Shown: positions 1 through 9,669, counted from the stretch's first letter. The stretch: 64,000 bases of DNA from an uncultured Bacteroidales bacterium (GCA_944326355.1 CALVDO010000002.1:62001-126000), one strand, 5' to 3'. Numbers and translations are program-made. Notes: a model not told the origin generated them from the letters alone.

Positions 1-2773
1 GACGAGAGAAGTGACCGAAAGGGCAATGGACTTCCTTATGAGACAGCACGACATAGAGTATGTGCTCAGTGTAGCCGGCTCCAGCCCGCGAATAGGCACA
101 AGCCAGTCCAACAGCACGCTTACGGTGATAATGAAGCCGTGGGAAGAACGCGAGGAACGGGACATAAGCAAGATGATGCAGATGGTGAGGGACACCCTGT
201 CTCTGTATCCTGAAAGCAAGGTGTACATAAGCAGCCCGGCAGTCATTCCGGGACTGGGAAGCTCCGGAGGATTCTCAATGGTTCTGGAGGCAAGGGGAGA
301 CGCGACTTATGACGACCTGCAGGAGGCTGCGGACACCCTGTTATACTACGCCTCGCAAAGGAAAGAGCTCACAGGACTCGCGTCAGGTCTGCAGAAAGAC
401 ATTCCGCAGCTCTATTTCGATGCGGACAGGGACAAGATACAGCTGCTCGGCGTGCCTCTTGCGGACGTGTTCTCCACACTTAAGGCTTTTACGGGCTCTA
501 TCTATGTCAATGACTTCAACATGTACAACAGGGTCTACCGCGTGTACATCCAGGCCGATCAGGCCTACCGTGCGCACAAGGACAACCTCAACCTCTTCTT
601 CGTCAAGAGCGACGGAGGCACGATGATACCGGTCACGGCCCTAGGCAACACCGAATACACCACAGGCCCCGGAACGATAAAGAGGTTCAACATGTACTAC
701 GCGGCAGGCATCACGGGCGAGGCCGCACAGGGGGTAAGCTCAGGACAGGCCATGGACATCCTTGAAGAGATAGCGAGGGAGCATCTTCCGTCCAACATCG
801 CCATAGAATGGAGCGGGCTTTCCTATCAGGAGAAGAAGGAAGGAGGCCAGACGGGACTTGTGCTCGGCCTCGCCCTGCTCTTCGTCTTCCTCGTGCTGGC
901 TGCTCAGTATGAAAGCTGGTCTGTGCCTATAGCCGTGATTCTTTCCCTGCCGATAGCCATCGCGGGAGCCTACATCGGGATCTGGGCCGTAGGGCTCGAG
1001 AGCAACATCTACTTCCAGATCGGCCTTGTGATGCTTGTGGGTCTTGTGGCAAAGAATGCCATCCTCATTGTCGAGTTCGCCAAAGAGGAAGTGGAGAAAG
1101 GCAGGACGATAGAAGAAGCCGCAGTGACTGCAGCCCACCTCAGATTCAGGCCTATCGTCATGACCTCGCTCGCCTTCATCCTCGGAATGCTTCCGCTCGT
1201 GTTCGCCACCGGACCGGGCTCGGCAAGCAGGCAGAACATCGGTACAGGCGTATTCTTCGGAATGATAGTGGCGATAACTATAGGCATCACTTTCGTGCCG
1301 TTCTTCTTCGTCTGGATATACAGACTCAAAAGCAAGATGTCAGGAAAAGGAGGAAAGACCGGCCCCGGAGCGGGGACCGGAGCGGCCGTGATCGCGGCCG
1401 TGATAATCGCGGGTGGAGCGGCGACATCGTGCTCGCCGGCAAAGCATTGCGCAGCTCCGGAGCTCAGTCTTCCGGAACATTACATGAATGCCGGGCAGCC
1501 GGCCGACTCGCTGACCATAGCCGACGTGAACTGGTGGGAGTTCTATACGGACACCACGCTGCAGAATCTGATCAATCAGGCTCTGGAATACAACAAGGAC
1601 CTGCTGATAGCGGCCGAGAGAATCAGGGAGCTGGAGTACAGGTACAGAATCCAGCGGGCTGAAATGTGGCCGTCCATCAGCGCTCAGGCCTACGCCAACA
1701 ACGAATACAACAACTACGGCGGCACCGACAGCGAGCCTAATGATCCGGAACTCGGCCCCAAGCTCTCCCTCAGATGGGAGATCGACCTGTGGGGGCATCT
1801 CAGATGGGCAAACAGGGAAAAGGCCGCGGAATACCTCGCAAGCATCGAGAATCAGCGGGCGCTCAAAATGACGCTGATTGCGAATGTGGCGAGAGCCTAC
1901 TTCGAGCTGATGTCTCTGGACAACGAGCTCGGCATCGTGAAGAGGACACTCAACACCAGACAGGAGGGAGTCAATCAGGCCAAGCTCAGGGCTGACGGAG
2001 GTCTCACGTCGGAGATTCCTCATCAGCAGGCCCTTGTGGAGCTGGCGACAACGGCATCCCTTGTCCCGGACCTCGAGAGGCAGATTGCCATAAAGGAGAG
2101 CGAGCTCGCCTTCCTCACTGGGTCATATCCGACTTCGCTGCCGAGGTCTCCGCAAGTGCTTGAGCTCTCCTATCGCGACGACCTGCCTACAGGAGTACCG
2201 TCGCAGCTTCTGGAGAGAAGGCCTGACCTCAGAGAGTCGCTCCAGCGGCTGAAGGCGGCGGAAGCGGCGGTTGGAGTTGCCCAGGCCGAGAGATTCCCGA
2301 CCTTCGTGATAGACCTCACGGGAGGACTCGAAAGCAATTCTTTCCTCGACGTGCTGAAATCCCCGTTCTACTTCGCCGAGGCGGCCTTTGCTTCCCCGAT
2401 ATTTGAGTTCGGGAAACGCAGGGCGGCATTCAGGGCGGCCATCTCCGAATACAATCAGGCGAAGCTCGAATACGAGAAAGATGTCATGCAGGCATTCAAG
2501 GAAGTCTATGACGCGGTAGTGACATTCCGCTCGGCACGCAAGAACACCAACCTGAAGTTCGACCTTCAGGAGGCGTCCCGCAAATATGTCTCTCTCGCAA
2601 GCTCACAGTATATCAACGGTGTCATCAACTACCTCGACGTGCTGGACGCGCAGAGAAGCTATTTCGACGCACAGGTGGAGCTGAGCAACGCCATCACGAA
2701 CGAATATCTGGCCCTCATCGAACTTTACAAGGCACTCGGGGGAGGATGGCAGACGGAAGAAACTCAGGAATAA
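1..2773 (+). CDS. RND multidrug efflux permease fused to outer-membrane factor lipoprotein (5' partial)
   Basis: The gene enters from the left edge; its reading frame is open from base 2. The first ~445 residues (counting from the GTG at 11) are the C-terminal half of an HAE-1/AcrB-type RND pump: porter-domain sequence, then a membrane block with QYESWSVPIAVILSLPIAI and VGLVAKNAILIVEFAKEE, typical of proton-driven drug exporters. No stop follows the last membrane helix. A short basic linker, a hydrophobic stretch and a lipobox ending ATSC (Cys474) lead straight into a NodT/TolC-like outer-membrane factor (two TolC repeats, ~490-915). Because the RND C-terminus is cytoplasmic, the linker plus helix can act as an internal lipoprotein signal, so signal peptidase II could release the factor; this is inference. 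An in-frame ATG at 1337 exists but has no good ribosome site. RND-OMF fusions are known in Bacteroidetes. Family call is firm; processing is not. Confidence 0.88.
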   Translation, partial: TREVTERAMDFLMRQHDIEYVLSVAGSSPRIGTSQSNSTLTVIMKPWEEREERDISKMMQMVRDTLSLYPESKVYISSPAVIPGLGSSGGFSMVLEARGDATYDDLQEAADTLLYYASQRKELTGLASGLQKDIPQLYFDADRDKIQLLGVPLADVFSTLKAFTGSIYVNDFNMYNRVYRVYIQADQAYRAHKDNLNLFFVKSDGGTMIPVTALGNTEYTTGPGTIKRFNMYYAAGITGEAAQGVSSGQAMDILEEIAREHLPSNIAIEWSGLSYQEKKEGGQTGLVLGLALLFVFLVLAAQYESWSVPIAVILSLPIAIAGAYIGIWAVGLESNIYFQIGLVMLVGLVAKNAILIVEFAKEEVEKGRTIEEAAVTAAHLRFRPIVMTSLAFILGMLPLVFATGPGSASRQNIGTGVFFGMIVAITIGITFVPFFFVWIYRLKSKMSGKGGKTGPGAGTGAAVIAAVIIAGGAATSCSPAKHCAAPELSLPEHYMNAGQPADSLTIADVNWWEFYTDTTLQNLINQALEYNKDLLIAAERIRELEYRYRIQRAEMWPSISAQAYANNEYNNYGGTDSEPNDPELGPKLSLRWEIDLWGHLRWANREKAAEYLASIENQRALKMTLIANVARAYFELMSLDNELGIVKRTLNTRQEGVNQAKLRADGGLTSEIPHQQALVELATTASLVPDLERQIAIKESELAFLTGSYPTSLPRSPQVLELSYRDDLPTGVPSQLLERRPDLRESLQRLKAAEAAVGVAQAERFPTFVIDLTGGLESNSFLDVLKSPFYFAEAAFASPIFEFGKRRAAFRAAISEYNQAKLEYEKDVMQAFKEVYDAVVTFRSARKNTNLKFDLQEASRKYVSLASSQYINGVINYLDVLDAQRSYFDAQVELSNAITNEYLALIELYKALGGGWQTEETQE

Positions 2774-2808
2774 CGCGCCATAACATTATTGTTAAGGCAA
2801 CAGGCATG

Positions 2809-2853
2809 AAAAATCCCCGGACTCCAATGCGTACAGGAATCCGGGGATTTTTT
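2809..2853. terminator. Bidirectional rho-independent terminator
   Basis: A 12-bp perfect stem (AAAATCCCCGGA pairing with TCCGGGGATTTT) is flanked by A-rich sequence on the left and a T-run on the right. It lies between the convergent efflux gene and aspS, so it can terminate both. Confidence 0.85.
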
Positions 2854-2866
2854 CATAACATCTATG

Positions 2867-4657
2867 TTATGCCTTCTTCTCCTGCTCTTCAGGCGTCTCT
2901 GCCGTCGATTTGAGGAAGAGCTCATCCATCTGAATCTGATCGATATATGAAGGAGAGTCTATCATCACGTCGCGTCCCTTGTTGTTCTTCGGGAAGGCGA
3001 TGAAGTCGCGGATCGTCTCCTGTCCTCCAAAGAGGGCGCAGAGGCGGTCAAATCCGAATGCAAGGCCTCCGTGAGGCGGGGCTCCGAACTTGAAGGCGTT
3101 GATGATGAAGCCGAACTTGTACTGTGCATCCTCGTCAGAGAAGCCGAGCACCTCAAACATCCTCTGCTGCACTTTGGCGTCGTGTATCCTTATCGAGCCT
3201 CCGCCCAGCTCCGTACCGTTGAGCACGAAATCGTATGCATTGGCGCAGACTTTCTCCAGATCCTCCTTCCTGTCGCTGTAGAACAGGTCAAGGTGCTCCG
3301 GCTTCGGCGCCGTGAACGGATGGTGCATGGCATAGAAGCGGGCTGTCTCGTCATCCCATTCGAGAAGAGGGAAATCCACCACCCAAAGTGGAGCGAAGAC
3401 GTGCGGATCGCGCAGGCCGAGCCTGTTGCCCATCTCTATGCGGAGCACTCCGAGCATGGTCTGGGTCTTGCGCTTAGGTCCGCAGAGGATCAGCAGCATG
3501 TCGCCAGGCTTCGCTCCGGCCTTCTCCGCCATAGCCTTAAGCTCGTCAGGAGAGTAGAATTTGTCTACTGATGACTTGACGCTTCCGTCGGCATTGTACT
3601 TTATGTACACGAGCCCCTTGGCTCCGACCTGAGGTCTCTTGACCCACTCGGTCAGCTCGTCAATCTGCTTCCTCGTATAGTCAGCGATGCCCTCAACGGC
3701 GATCGCGCCGACATATTCCACAGAGTCAAACACCTGAAATCCATGTCCCTGAACATCCTGAGTCAGCTCGTGAATCGTCATCCCGTATCTGATGTCAGGC
3801 TTGTCGGAGCCGTACCTGTCCATGGCGTCGAACCAGCTCATGCGCGGTATCGGATTGGCAATCTCCACACCGAGAACATTCTTGAACAGGGAGCGCATCA
3901 TTCCCTCAAAGACCTCGAGCACGTCATCCCTCTCGACGAAGGACATCTCGCAGTCTATCTGGGTAAACTCCGGCTGACGGTCGGCACGCAGGTCCTCATC
4001 ACGGAAGCAGCGCACTATCTGGAAATACCTGTCATATCCGGCCACCATCAGCAGCTGCTTGAACGTCTGCGGAGACTGCGGCAGTGCATAGAACTGGCCC
4101 GGATTCATCCTTGACGGCACGACAAAGTCTCTCGCGCCTTCCGGAGTGGACTTGATCAGATAAGGGGTCTCTATCTCCATGAACCCGAGGGAGTCAAGAT
4201 AGTTGCGTACCTCATGGGCAAGCCTGTGGCGCAGTTCAAGGGCCTTGCGGAGCGGATTCCTGCGGAGGTCGAGATATCTGTATCTGGCACGGAGCTCCTC
4301 GCCGCCGTCGCTCTCGTCCTCGATTGTGAAAGGAGGAGTCTGAGCCTCATTGAGCACGGTCAGTTTCGTGAGCCTTATCTCGATGTCGCCCGTCGGCATC
4401 TTTGCATTCTTGCTCTGACGCTCTATGACCTCTCCGGTGGCCTGAATGACATATTCTCTTCCGAGAGAATTGGCTACGGAGCTCAACTCCTCGGGAGCGG
4501 TGGCGTCAAGGGCGAGCTGCGTGATCCCGTATCTGTCCCTGAGATCGATGAATGTCATTCCTCCGAGCTTCCTCGTCCTCTGCACCCAGCCGGCCAGAGT
4601 GACGGTCTTTCCCGCGTCAGAAATGCGGAGTTCGCCGCATGTGTGGGTTCTGTACAT
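2867..4657 (-). CDS. aspS: Aspartyl-tRNA synthetase
   Basis: Charges tRNA(Asp) with aspartate in the cytoplasm. The 596 residues match the usual bacterial AspRS length. Visible parts: N-terminal OB-fold anticodon domain ([20 protein letters not shown], ~24-43), class II motif 2 ([18 protein letters not shown], ~217-234), the bacterial GAD insertion (~290-400) and motif 3 (GLAFGFDRL) near residue 540. The ATG at 4657 begins [11 protein letters not shown], the standard AspRS N-terminus. It is transcribed divergently from rsmA and convergently with the efflux gene. I did not try to decide whether it also charges tRNA(Asn). Confidence 0.97.
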   Translation of the reverse strand: MYRTHTCGELRISDAGKTVTLAGWVQRTRKLGGMTFIDLRDRYGITQLALDATAPEELSSVANSLGREYVIQATGEVIERQSKNAKMPTGDIEIRLTKLTVLNEAQTPPFTIEDESDGGEELRARYRYLDLRRNPLRKALELRHRLAHEVRNYLDSLGFMEIETPYLIKSTPEGARDFVVPSRMNPGQFYALPQSPQTFKQLLMVAGYDRYFQIVRCFRDEDLRADRQPEFTQIDCEMSFVERDDVLEVFEGMMRSLFKNVLGVEIANPIPRMSWFDAMDRYGSDKPDIRYGMTIHELTQDVQGHGFQVFDSVEYVGAIAVEGIADYTRKQIDELTEWVKRPQVGAKGLVYIKYNADGSVKSSVDKFYSPDELKAMAEKAGAKPGDMLLILCGPKRKTQTMLGVLRIEMGNRLGLRDPHVFAPLWVVDFPLLEWDDETARFYAMHHPFTAPKPEHLDLFYSDRKEDLEKVCANAYDFVLNGTELGGGSIRIHDAKVQQRMFEVLGFSDEDAQYKFGFIINAFKFGAPPHGGLAFGFDRLCALFGGQETIRDFIAFPKNNKGRDVMIDSPSYIDQIQMDELFLKSTAETPEEQEKKA

Positions 4658-4713
4658 GATCTTATGATTTTATTGAATCTTCAAAAAATGACTCCGTAAT
4701 AAATTGAATCCTG

Positions 4714-4721
4714 CAAAAATA
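4714..4721 (-). promoter_or_regulatory. Putative aspS -7 element
   Basis: On the minus strand this reads TATTTTTG, matching the Bacteroidetes TAnnTTTG -7 consensus, about 57 bases upstream of the aspS start. No well-placed -33 TTG was seen. Confidence 0.45.
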
Positions 4722-4774
4722 ATAAATATAATCATTCACTATGTCAACGGGCCGCATTATTGGCAAAAACTGCC

Positions 4775-4782
4775 TATCTTTG
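4775..4782 (+). promoter_or_regulatory. rsmA -7 element (decides the start codon)
   Basis: TATCTTTG matches TAnnTTTG and lies 24 bases before the ATG at 4807. An in-frame ATG at 4741 lies upstream of this element and would need a different promoter, so 4807 is preferred. Confidence 0.6.
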
Positions 4783-4806
4783 CCTTACGAAGACCAACGG
4801 AAAGAG

Positions 4807-5658
4807 ATGGAAGTAAGGGCAAAGAAATCACTCGGGCAGCATTTTCTGACGGATCTGTCAATAGCACGGCAGATAGCGGACGCGCTGCGGACCGGAACGG
4901 ATGACAGGACGGATGTCGGGACAGATGACAGGACGGATGTCCTGGAAGTGGGCCCCGGAATGGGGGTGCTGACTCAATATCTGCTTCAGAGGCAGGACAT
5001 CAATCTGAAAATGATCGAGATCGACCGTGAATCGGTCGACTATCTGCTGGTCAATTTCCCGCAGGTCAACGGAAGGCTCATCGAGGGAGACTTTCTGAGG
5101 CTAAAGGCCAACGAGTTCTTCAGCGGCCGGTTTGCAGTGATAGGCAACTTCCCCTACAACATCTCCTCACAGATATTCTTCAGGATAATCGACTGGAAGG
5201 ATTCTGTCCCTCAGGTGGTGTGCATGATACAGAAGGAAGTGGCGGAACGCATCGCGGAAAAGCCCGGCACCAAGACCTACGGCATACTCTCGGTGCTGCT
5301 TCAGGCATGGTATGACATCGAATATCTGTTCACGGTCGGCGAGGGTGCGTTCAATCCGCCTCCGAAAGTGAAGTCCGCCGTAATCCGGCTGACGAGAAAC
5401 AGCCGCACGGATCTGGGATGCGACGAAAAGCTGTTCAAGACAGTTGTCAAGACCGCATTCAACCAGAGACGCAAGACCATGCGCAATTCGCTCAGGCCGA
5501 TGATCAACGAGAAGGCGGCCAGAGAAGGACTTACGGCTGAAAAGGCGGCTGCATTTGCGGCAGACCCCGTCTTTGACCTCAGGCCGGAGAGACTCAGCGT
5601 GGAAGACTTCATCTCTCTGACGCTCAAGCTGCAGGTTGCCTCTGCCGCAACGGAATAA
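4807..5658 (+). CDS. rsmA: 16S rRNA dimethyladenosine transferase
   Basis: KsgA/RsmA dimethylates two adjacent adenosines in the helix 45 loop of 16S rRNA, using S-adenosylmethionine, late in 30S assembly. The 283-residue protein starts MEVRAKKSLGQHFL, the normal N-terminus. SAM motif I is VLEVGPGMGVLTQ and the catalytic motif is GNFPYNISSQIFFRI (N-[FL]-P-[YF]); FNQRRKTMRNSLR marks the C-terminal domain. A 24-bp tandem duplication just before motif I gives GTDDRTDVGTDDRTDV, extending the loop by eight residues. It lies alone on the plus strand behind its own promoter. The family call is firm; any effect of the duplication is unknown. Confidence 0.95.
   Translation: MEVRAKKSLGQHFLTDLSIARQIADALRTGTDDRTDVGTDDRTDVLEVGPGMGVLTQYLLQRQDINLKMIEIDRESVDYLLVNFPQVNGRLIEGDFLRLKANEFFSGRFAVIGNFPYNISSQIFFRIIDWKDSVPQVVCMIQKEVAERIAEKPGTKTYGILSVLLQAWYDIEYLFTVGEGAFNPPPKVKSAVIRLTRNSRTDLGCDEKLFKTVVKTAFNQRRKTMRNSLRPMINEKAAREGLTAEKAAAFAADPVFDLRPERLSVEDFISLTLKLQVASAATE
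4894..4941 (+). repeat. 24-bp tandem duplication inside rsmA
   Basis: Copies at 4894-4917 and 4918-4941 differ at two bases. They encode GTDDRTDV twice, in frame, immediately before SAM motif I of RsmA. Confidence 0.9.
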
Positions 5659-5662
5659 TGAG

Positions 5663-6064
5663 TCAGATGGAAATGTGCCTGAGGCTCAGCAGGACAGAGC
5701 AGACCACAACGACGGAAAAGCCGGACATGACATACACACTATATGTTCTGATGAATTCCTCAAAATGAGGAATGGTCTGCAAGATGACGAACACGACGGC
5801 AAACACGGCGACAGCGACGACAGCAATGGCCGCCGACATGACGCCGTTCTGCAGCTTCCTGCTTTTTGCCATCGCAAGAATCGCAGCGGCCTCATCCCCG
5901 CATCTCTCCTTTCCCCGGCCGGCCAGAGACGCCGGCACAGGCAGCAGATCAATCTGGCGCTCAAGGTCTTTCATGAACCGTCCCGAATCCCCTACATCCG
6001 GTGCGCCGCTCTTGATGAATTTTCTTATTTCCTTATCGTCTGCCATTTTCAGATCATTTTTCAT
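5663..6064 (-). CDS. Small membrane protein of a sigma-factor operon
   Basis: This 133-residue protein has a charged cytoplasmic N-terminal half (~1-70) and two membrane helices (~75-97, ~110-128). It is the third gene of an operon with a DUF6249 protein and an ECF sigma factor, starting 27 bases after the sigma gene stop. Position, size and topology suggest an anti-sigma or sigma-associated membrane protein, but I recognise no zinc anti-sigma motif, so that role is inference. The Met at residue 7 (start 6046) is an alternative start. It is convergent with rsmA, with only 4 bases between the genes. Confidence 0.65.
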   Translation of the reverse strand: MKNDLKMADDKEIRKFIKSGAPDVGDSGRFMKDLERQIDLLPVPASLAGRGKERCGDEAAAILAMAKSRKLQNGVMSAAIAVVAVAVFAVVFVILQTIPHFEEFIRTYSVYVMSGFSVVVVCSVLLSLRHISI

Positions 6065-6091
6065 TTACCGACATACATTGTCTGACGGAAG

Positions 6092-6598
6092 TCAAGGCCG
6101 ACCATAGCCGAGCCGGTCAAGATACTCCCTGAGATGCTTCCTCGCGCGGGACAGATGCGACCGCACCGTACCGGACGGCATTCCCGTGATCGCCTCTATG
6201 TCTTTGACCGTCTTGTCCTCCATATAGAAAAGCAGCACCACGATTCTCTCCGCTTCGGAAAGGGCGCTGACTGCAAGCCGGAGATCCTGCCGCTGAAACC
6301 CCGCCGCCGCATCAGCCGAGTCGTCCGGCCGGTCACTCCCGACCTCGTCAAGCGACACCACCTCCCGGGCGGAACTTGTCCGGGCACTGTCATACCAGCA
6401 GTTATAGGCGATGCGGAAGAGCCATGTGGAGAACTTCGCCCGTCCCTGAAATTTCTCGAAAGACAGATATGCCTTGAGAAGAGCCTCCTGGGCAATATCA
6501 TCCGCCCTGAACGAGTCCCCACCGCACAGGACGCGCAGGAATCTGCGCAGAGACTCCTGCTCCTGTGCCACCGTCCTTATAAACTGCTCCTTGTCCAC
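6092..6598 (-). CDS. ECF-type RNA polymerase sigma factor
   Basis: The 168-residue protein has the two-domain ECF layout. Region 2 contains DDIAQEALLKAYLSF and FSTWLFRIAYN (~38-68). Region 4 contains LSEAERIVVLLFYMEDKT and the helix-turn-helix MPSGTVRSHLSRARKHL (~112-160). The start is GTG at 6598, giving MDKEQFIRT, 21 bases after the DUF6249 gene. Sigma factors paired with DUF6249 and small membrane proteins are common in Bacteroidales. The signal it answers to cannot be read here. The link between regions 2 and 4 is acidic and Ala-rich (~85-100). Confidence 0.9.
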   Translation of the reverse strand: MDKEQFIRTVAQEQESLRRFLRVLCGGDSFRADDIAQEALLKAYLSFEKFQGRAKFSTWLFRIAYNCWYDSARTSSAREVVSLDEVGSDRPDDSADAAAGFQRQDLRLAVSALSEAERIVVLLFYMEDKTVKDIEAITGMPSGTVRSHLSRARKHLREYLDRLGYGRP

Positions 6599-6619
6599 TT
6601 TCAGAAACGGATATTGACG

Positions 6620-7060
6620 TCACTCCTTGCCCGAAACGCTCTTCTCCTCGGCCTCGATCTCCGAAGCCATCCACTTCTTTCCCACGACGAACATGATGAT
6701 CATGGCGATGCCGACCGCAATAAGCACTCCGCCGCAGACCACTCCAGTGAGCCATTTCCCGGTCGCGGCCGCATCTATGCCGCAGAGCCCGACAACAAGC
6801 AGGGTCAACCCGATGAGCAGAGTGATGATTCCTCCCTGAAGCTTAGACATCAGCTGCATCTTGAGAGTCTTGGACGCCTTGGCATCCGCACTTACGGAGG
6901 AGAACAGCGAGGGATCGACCTCCTGCCCGTTCTCAATGGCCTTAATCATGACCTCAGTCTTTCTGTCGAGAGTATGGTTTCTCGACCTGAACACAAGCCA
7001 GACAATCATAACCGGCATCACCACACAGATGCCCAGAGGCACTAAAATGTCTTCCAACAT
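6620..7060 (-). CDS. DUF6249-like membrane protein
   Basis: A 146-residue protein with one N-terminal helix (~5-24), a soluble segment with RSRNHTLDRKTEVMIKAIENGQ, and two further helices (~76-95, ~103-124). The layout matches the DUF6249 family I associate with Bacteroidales sigma-factor operons. First gene of the operon; the ECF sigma factor follows after 21 bases. Its biochemical function is unknown to me. Confidence 0.7.
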   Translation of the reverse strand: MLEDILVPLGICVVMPVMIVWLVFRSRNHTLDRKTEVMIKAIENGQEVDPSLFSSVSADAKASKTLKMQLMSKLQGGIITLLIGLTLLVVGLCGIDAAATGKWLTGVVCGGVLIAVGIAMIIMFVVGKKWMASEIEAEEKSVSGKE

Positions 7061-7179
7061 AACGCAATAAATTTAATGTTTTATCTCATTGACCCGGTAA
7101 CATCTCTTCCGGATTGCGTCAATTAGACTTGAGACAAGGCAGGAATGTTGCACTGAGAAGCAGAATAATCTCAAAAAAG

Positions 7180-8022
7180 TCACAAAGGCGAGACCGTTCT
7201 GGTCCTGAACGACTCCCTGGCCTTGCGGACATACAGTCTGACGACATCCTCCGGAAGCCTGCTTCTTCGGACATACTCCCTCGTGGCATCCGGGAATTTG
7301 GCCAGAGCAGTGGCGAGCATCCATGCCACTCCCATCCTCAGATAATACGGAGCCGCCCCGGGAGCCCGCCCGGACCGTCCTTCGGGCAGGACATAGCCCA
7401 AGCCCGACCTCACAAGGACATCCGACTCAGCCTGTGCGGCCTTTCCTACGGTACGCCGGGACTTTGTCTGATAGGGCAGATAGGCAGACTCGACGCGGGT
7501 GAAATCAAGACTGTCCGTCATCCCGAAGATCTGCGGAAGCCATTTCTCCTCAAGGAAATGCGACATGGACATGATCACAGCGAACCGCACCTCGAACTCC
7601 CTGACCGAGCCCCACATGCGGCCGAGCCAGTCCCACAGCGCCTGCCTGTCGCATTTCGCAGAATCCGCCCAGCTGGCCGCGCCGCACACCGTGTCGCACA
7701 CGGCCCAGCCGTCTATCTCCCTGATGAAAGCCGAAAAGCGGTCCTGTCTCTCCCCCTGCGGCATCACAGCATAGTCCAGCATCAGCCCCCAGATCACCTT
7801 CTCCTCATGATAAAGTGCCTTCTGCCCTTCAAATCCGTCCAGCATATCCCTGAACCCGTCCCTGCGGACAAGGTCCCGGGCGATTTTCTTCATGTCCGGG
7901 ACATGAAGCCCGAGCACGGGAGTCCCGGGCAGCGGGTTGACTATCTTCACTTGCCCCTGCCTATAGCGCTCACTTTCCGCAAATCCGGGGCTGATATACG
8001 GAATAAGCATATTTTCGATCAT
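7180..8022 (-). CDS. DNA alkylation repair family (AlkD-like) protein
   Basis: The 280-residue protein has the helical HEAT-like pattern of the AlkD/AlkC-type DNA alkylation repair family. Typical blocks are EEKVIWGLMLDYA, WADSAKCDRQALWDWLG, EFEVRFAVIMSMSHFLEE and YYLRMGVAWMLATALAKFPD. AlkD enzymes are monofunctional glycosylases that remove bulky cationic purines. A Gly/Arg-rich loop (VLPEGRSGRAPGAAPYY, ~212-228) appears longer than usual. Many Bacteroidales homologues are annotated only by fold, so glycosylase activity is probable rather than shown. It is divergent from the porin at 8109, with an 86-base A/T-rich gap. Confidence 0.8.
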   Translation of the reverse strand: MIENMLIPYISPGFAESERYRQGQVKIVNPLPGTPVLGLHVPDMKKIARDLVRRDGFRDMLDGFEGQKALYHEEKVIWGLMLDYAVMPQGERQDRFSAFIREIDGWAVCDTVCGAASWADSAKCDRQALWDWLGRMWGSVREFEVRFAVIMSMSHFLEEKWLPQIFGMTDSLDFTRVESAYLPYQTKSRRTVGKAAQAESDVLVRSGLGYVLPEGRSGRAPGAAPYYLRMGVAWMLATALAKFPDATREYVRRSRLPEDVVRLYVRKARESFRTRTVSPL

Positions 8023-8108
8023 TTTTCAGAAAAATTTGAGATTTTCCTCTATATCTTGCGACAAAAATAACGAAATTTGCAGCCCCTGAAGTTGAAAACC
8101 GCAACGAC

Positions 8109-9503
8109 ATGACTACCCAGAACTCAAGAAAGAGACTTACGATGCCGCTCATGACGGCAATCCTCCTCTGCATCACACTGTCCTTTGGCGCCATTACGGC
8201 TACGGCATCTTCCGCATCATCTTCTCCGGCGGCTTCCGAAGGCACGGCGGCTTCCCGCAAAGGGCCAGCAGACAGGCCTGCCGCCGAAAACAAGAAAGAC
8301 AGAGACATAGCGACACTGGTCTCCGACTCCCTCGACAACGGCCGCGTCGACATCATGGAAAAGCTCCTCAACCTCCCGAACATCGAGGTCGGAAAGGGAG
8401 TCACGTTCAGGCCGAAGAACGAGTCCTATGAGATGACCATACGCTTCAGAATGCAGAATATGGTCGGAATGTCGTTTGACCGCAACATGGGGCTCACGTC
8501 GACCGACGCCCAGGTGAAGAGGCTCAGGCTCAGATTCGACGGATACATCTTCTCCCCGAAAGTGGTGTACTCCATCCAGCTCGGCTTCAGCAGCTACGAC
8601 ACTGAGGTGATTCCGAACGGCAGCATGAACCTCATCCGCGACGCCATCGTCTATTATGTGCCAAGCCCGAAATGGAACATAGGATTCGGCCAGACGAAGA
8701 TCAAGGCGAACAGGGCCAGAATCAACTCTTCAAGCGCCCTCCAGTTCATCGACCGCAGCATCGTCAACAGCGAATTCGGAGGAGACAGGGACTTCGGCTT
8801 CTTCGGCGAGTACAACTACGGCGACTTCGACTCATTCGCCCTCTCTGCCAAAGCGTCGGTCACGCTCGGCGAGGGACGCAACTTCAACAGCTCTGACGTG
8901 GACGGCTTCGCCTACAACGGACGCCTCGAGTTCTACCCTCTCGGACGATTCCACGGCAACGGAGAATTTATGGAAGGCGACGTCTTCGGAGAGGAGACCG
9001 TCAAGATGATGCTGGCCGGAGCCTACACCTTCAACGACAATGCCCAGAGAACTCAGGGCATGAAGGGCAGCCTCTTAGAAGGCGGCTCGAAGGACATCGG
9101 CTCCTATTATGTGGACTTCATTCTTAAATACAAGGGATTCGCCTTTGTCGCAGACTATATGGGACGTCACACTCCGCAGCCTGTGACGGACAATCCTGCC
9201 GATCCGGCCTCTGCTCCTCTCTACATCTACACCGGCTCCGGCCTCAACGTTCAGACAAGCTACCTCTTCGACAGGAAATGGGAGGTGGCCCTGCGCAACT
9301 CGACCATGTTCCCGAGCGCGGCTGCGAAACCGCTCGTCGGCTACGGCACATGGAATCAGAGCACGCTCGGCGTAACGAGATACCTCATCGGACACAGCCT
9401 CAAGATCCAGCTCGACCTTTCCTACAACTACAGAAGCGAGGTGACGGTCAACCCCGACTACGACCGCTGGATGCTCAGGTTTCAGGTGGAGCTCGGTCTG
9501 TAG
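8109..9503 (+). CDS. OprO/OprP-family phosphate-selective-type porin
   Basis: The 464-residue protein has an N-terminal signal sequence (hydrophobic ~12-34, Ala/Ser-rich tail). It is followed by a periplasmic lead and a beta-barrel with alternating aromatic strands such as MTIRFRMQNMVGMSF, VKRLRLRFDGYIFSPKVVY and WNIGFGQTKIKANRARINS, typical of the phosphate-selective porin O/P family (PF07396). It ends MLRFQVELGL, a barrel-type last strand. Substrate cannot be assigned from family alone; the name is historical. The low-complexity stretch SSASSSPAASEGTAASRKG follows the signal peptide. Confidence 0.87.
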   Translation: MTTQNSRKRLTMPLMTAILLCITLSFGAITATASSASSSPAASEGTAASRKGPADRPAAENKKDRDIATLVSDSLDNGRVDIMEKLLNLPNIEVGKGVTFRPKNESYEMTIRFRMQNMVGMSFDRNMGLTSTDAQVKRLRLRFDGYIFSPKVVYSIQLGFSSYDTEVIPNGSMNLIRDAIVYYVPSPKWNIGFGQTKIKANRARINSSSALQFIDRSIVNSEFGGDRDFGFFGEYNYGDFDSFALSAKASVTLGEGRNFNSSDVDGFAYNGRLEFYPLGRFHGNGEFMEGDVFGEETVKMMLAGAYTFNDNAQRTQGMKGSLLEGGSKDIGSYYVDFILKYKGFAFVADYMGRHTPQPVTDNPADPASAPLYIYTGSGLNVQTSYLFDRKWEVALRNSTMFPSAAAKPLVGYGTWNQSTLGVTRYLIGHSLKIQLDLSYNYRSEVTVNPDYDRWMLRFQVELGL

Positions 9504-9669
9504 AAGCCCGTCCGGACAGGTCGGCCGGCAGAAGGCTTGCGCGATGGAGGACAGAAGCAGAAGAGGCTGGAGGCGGTCCGGAGGGCGATATGCGGATTGA
9601 CAATTCATAAATTTTCGGATTATCCAAAAAAACGAGACTGCATTTTCCCGAAATTAGCGGCCGATTTGA

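Noticed and set aside
1337..2773. Annotating the outer-membrane factor as a separate gene starting at ATG 1337
   Set aside because: The frame is continuous with the RND part and there is no ribosome site before 1337, so one fused gene is the simpler reading.
4741..4806. Upstream in-frame extension of rsmA
   Set aside because: It contains the promoter -7 element and adds residues not found in KsgA proteins.
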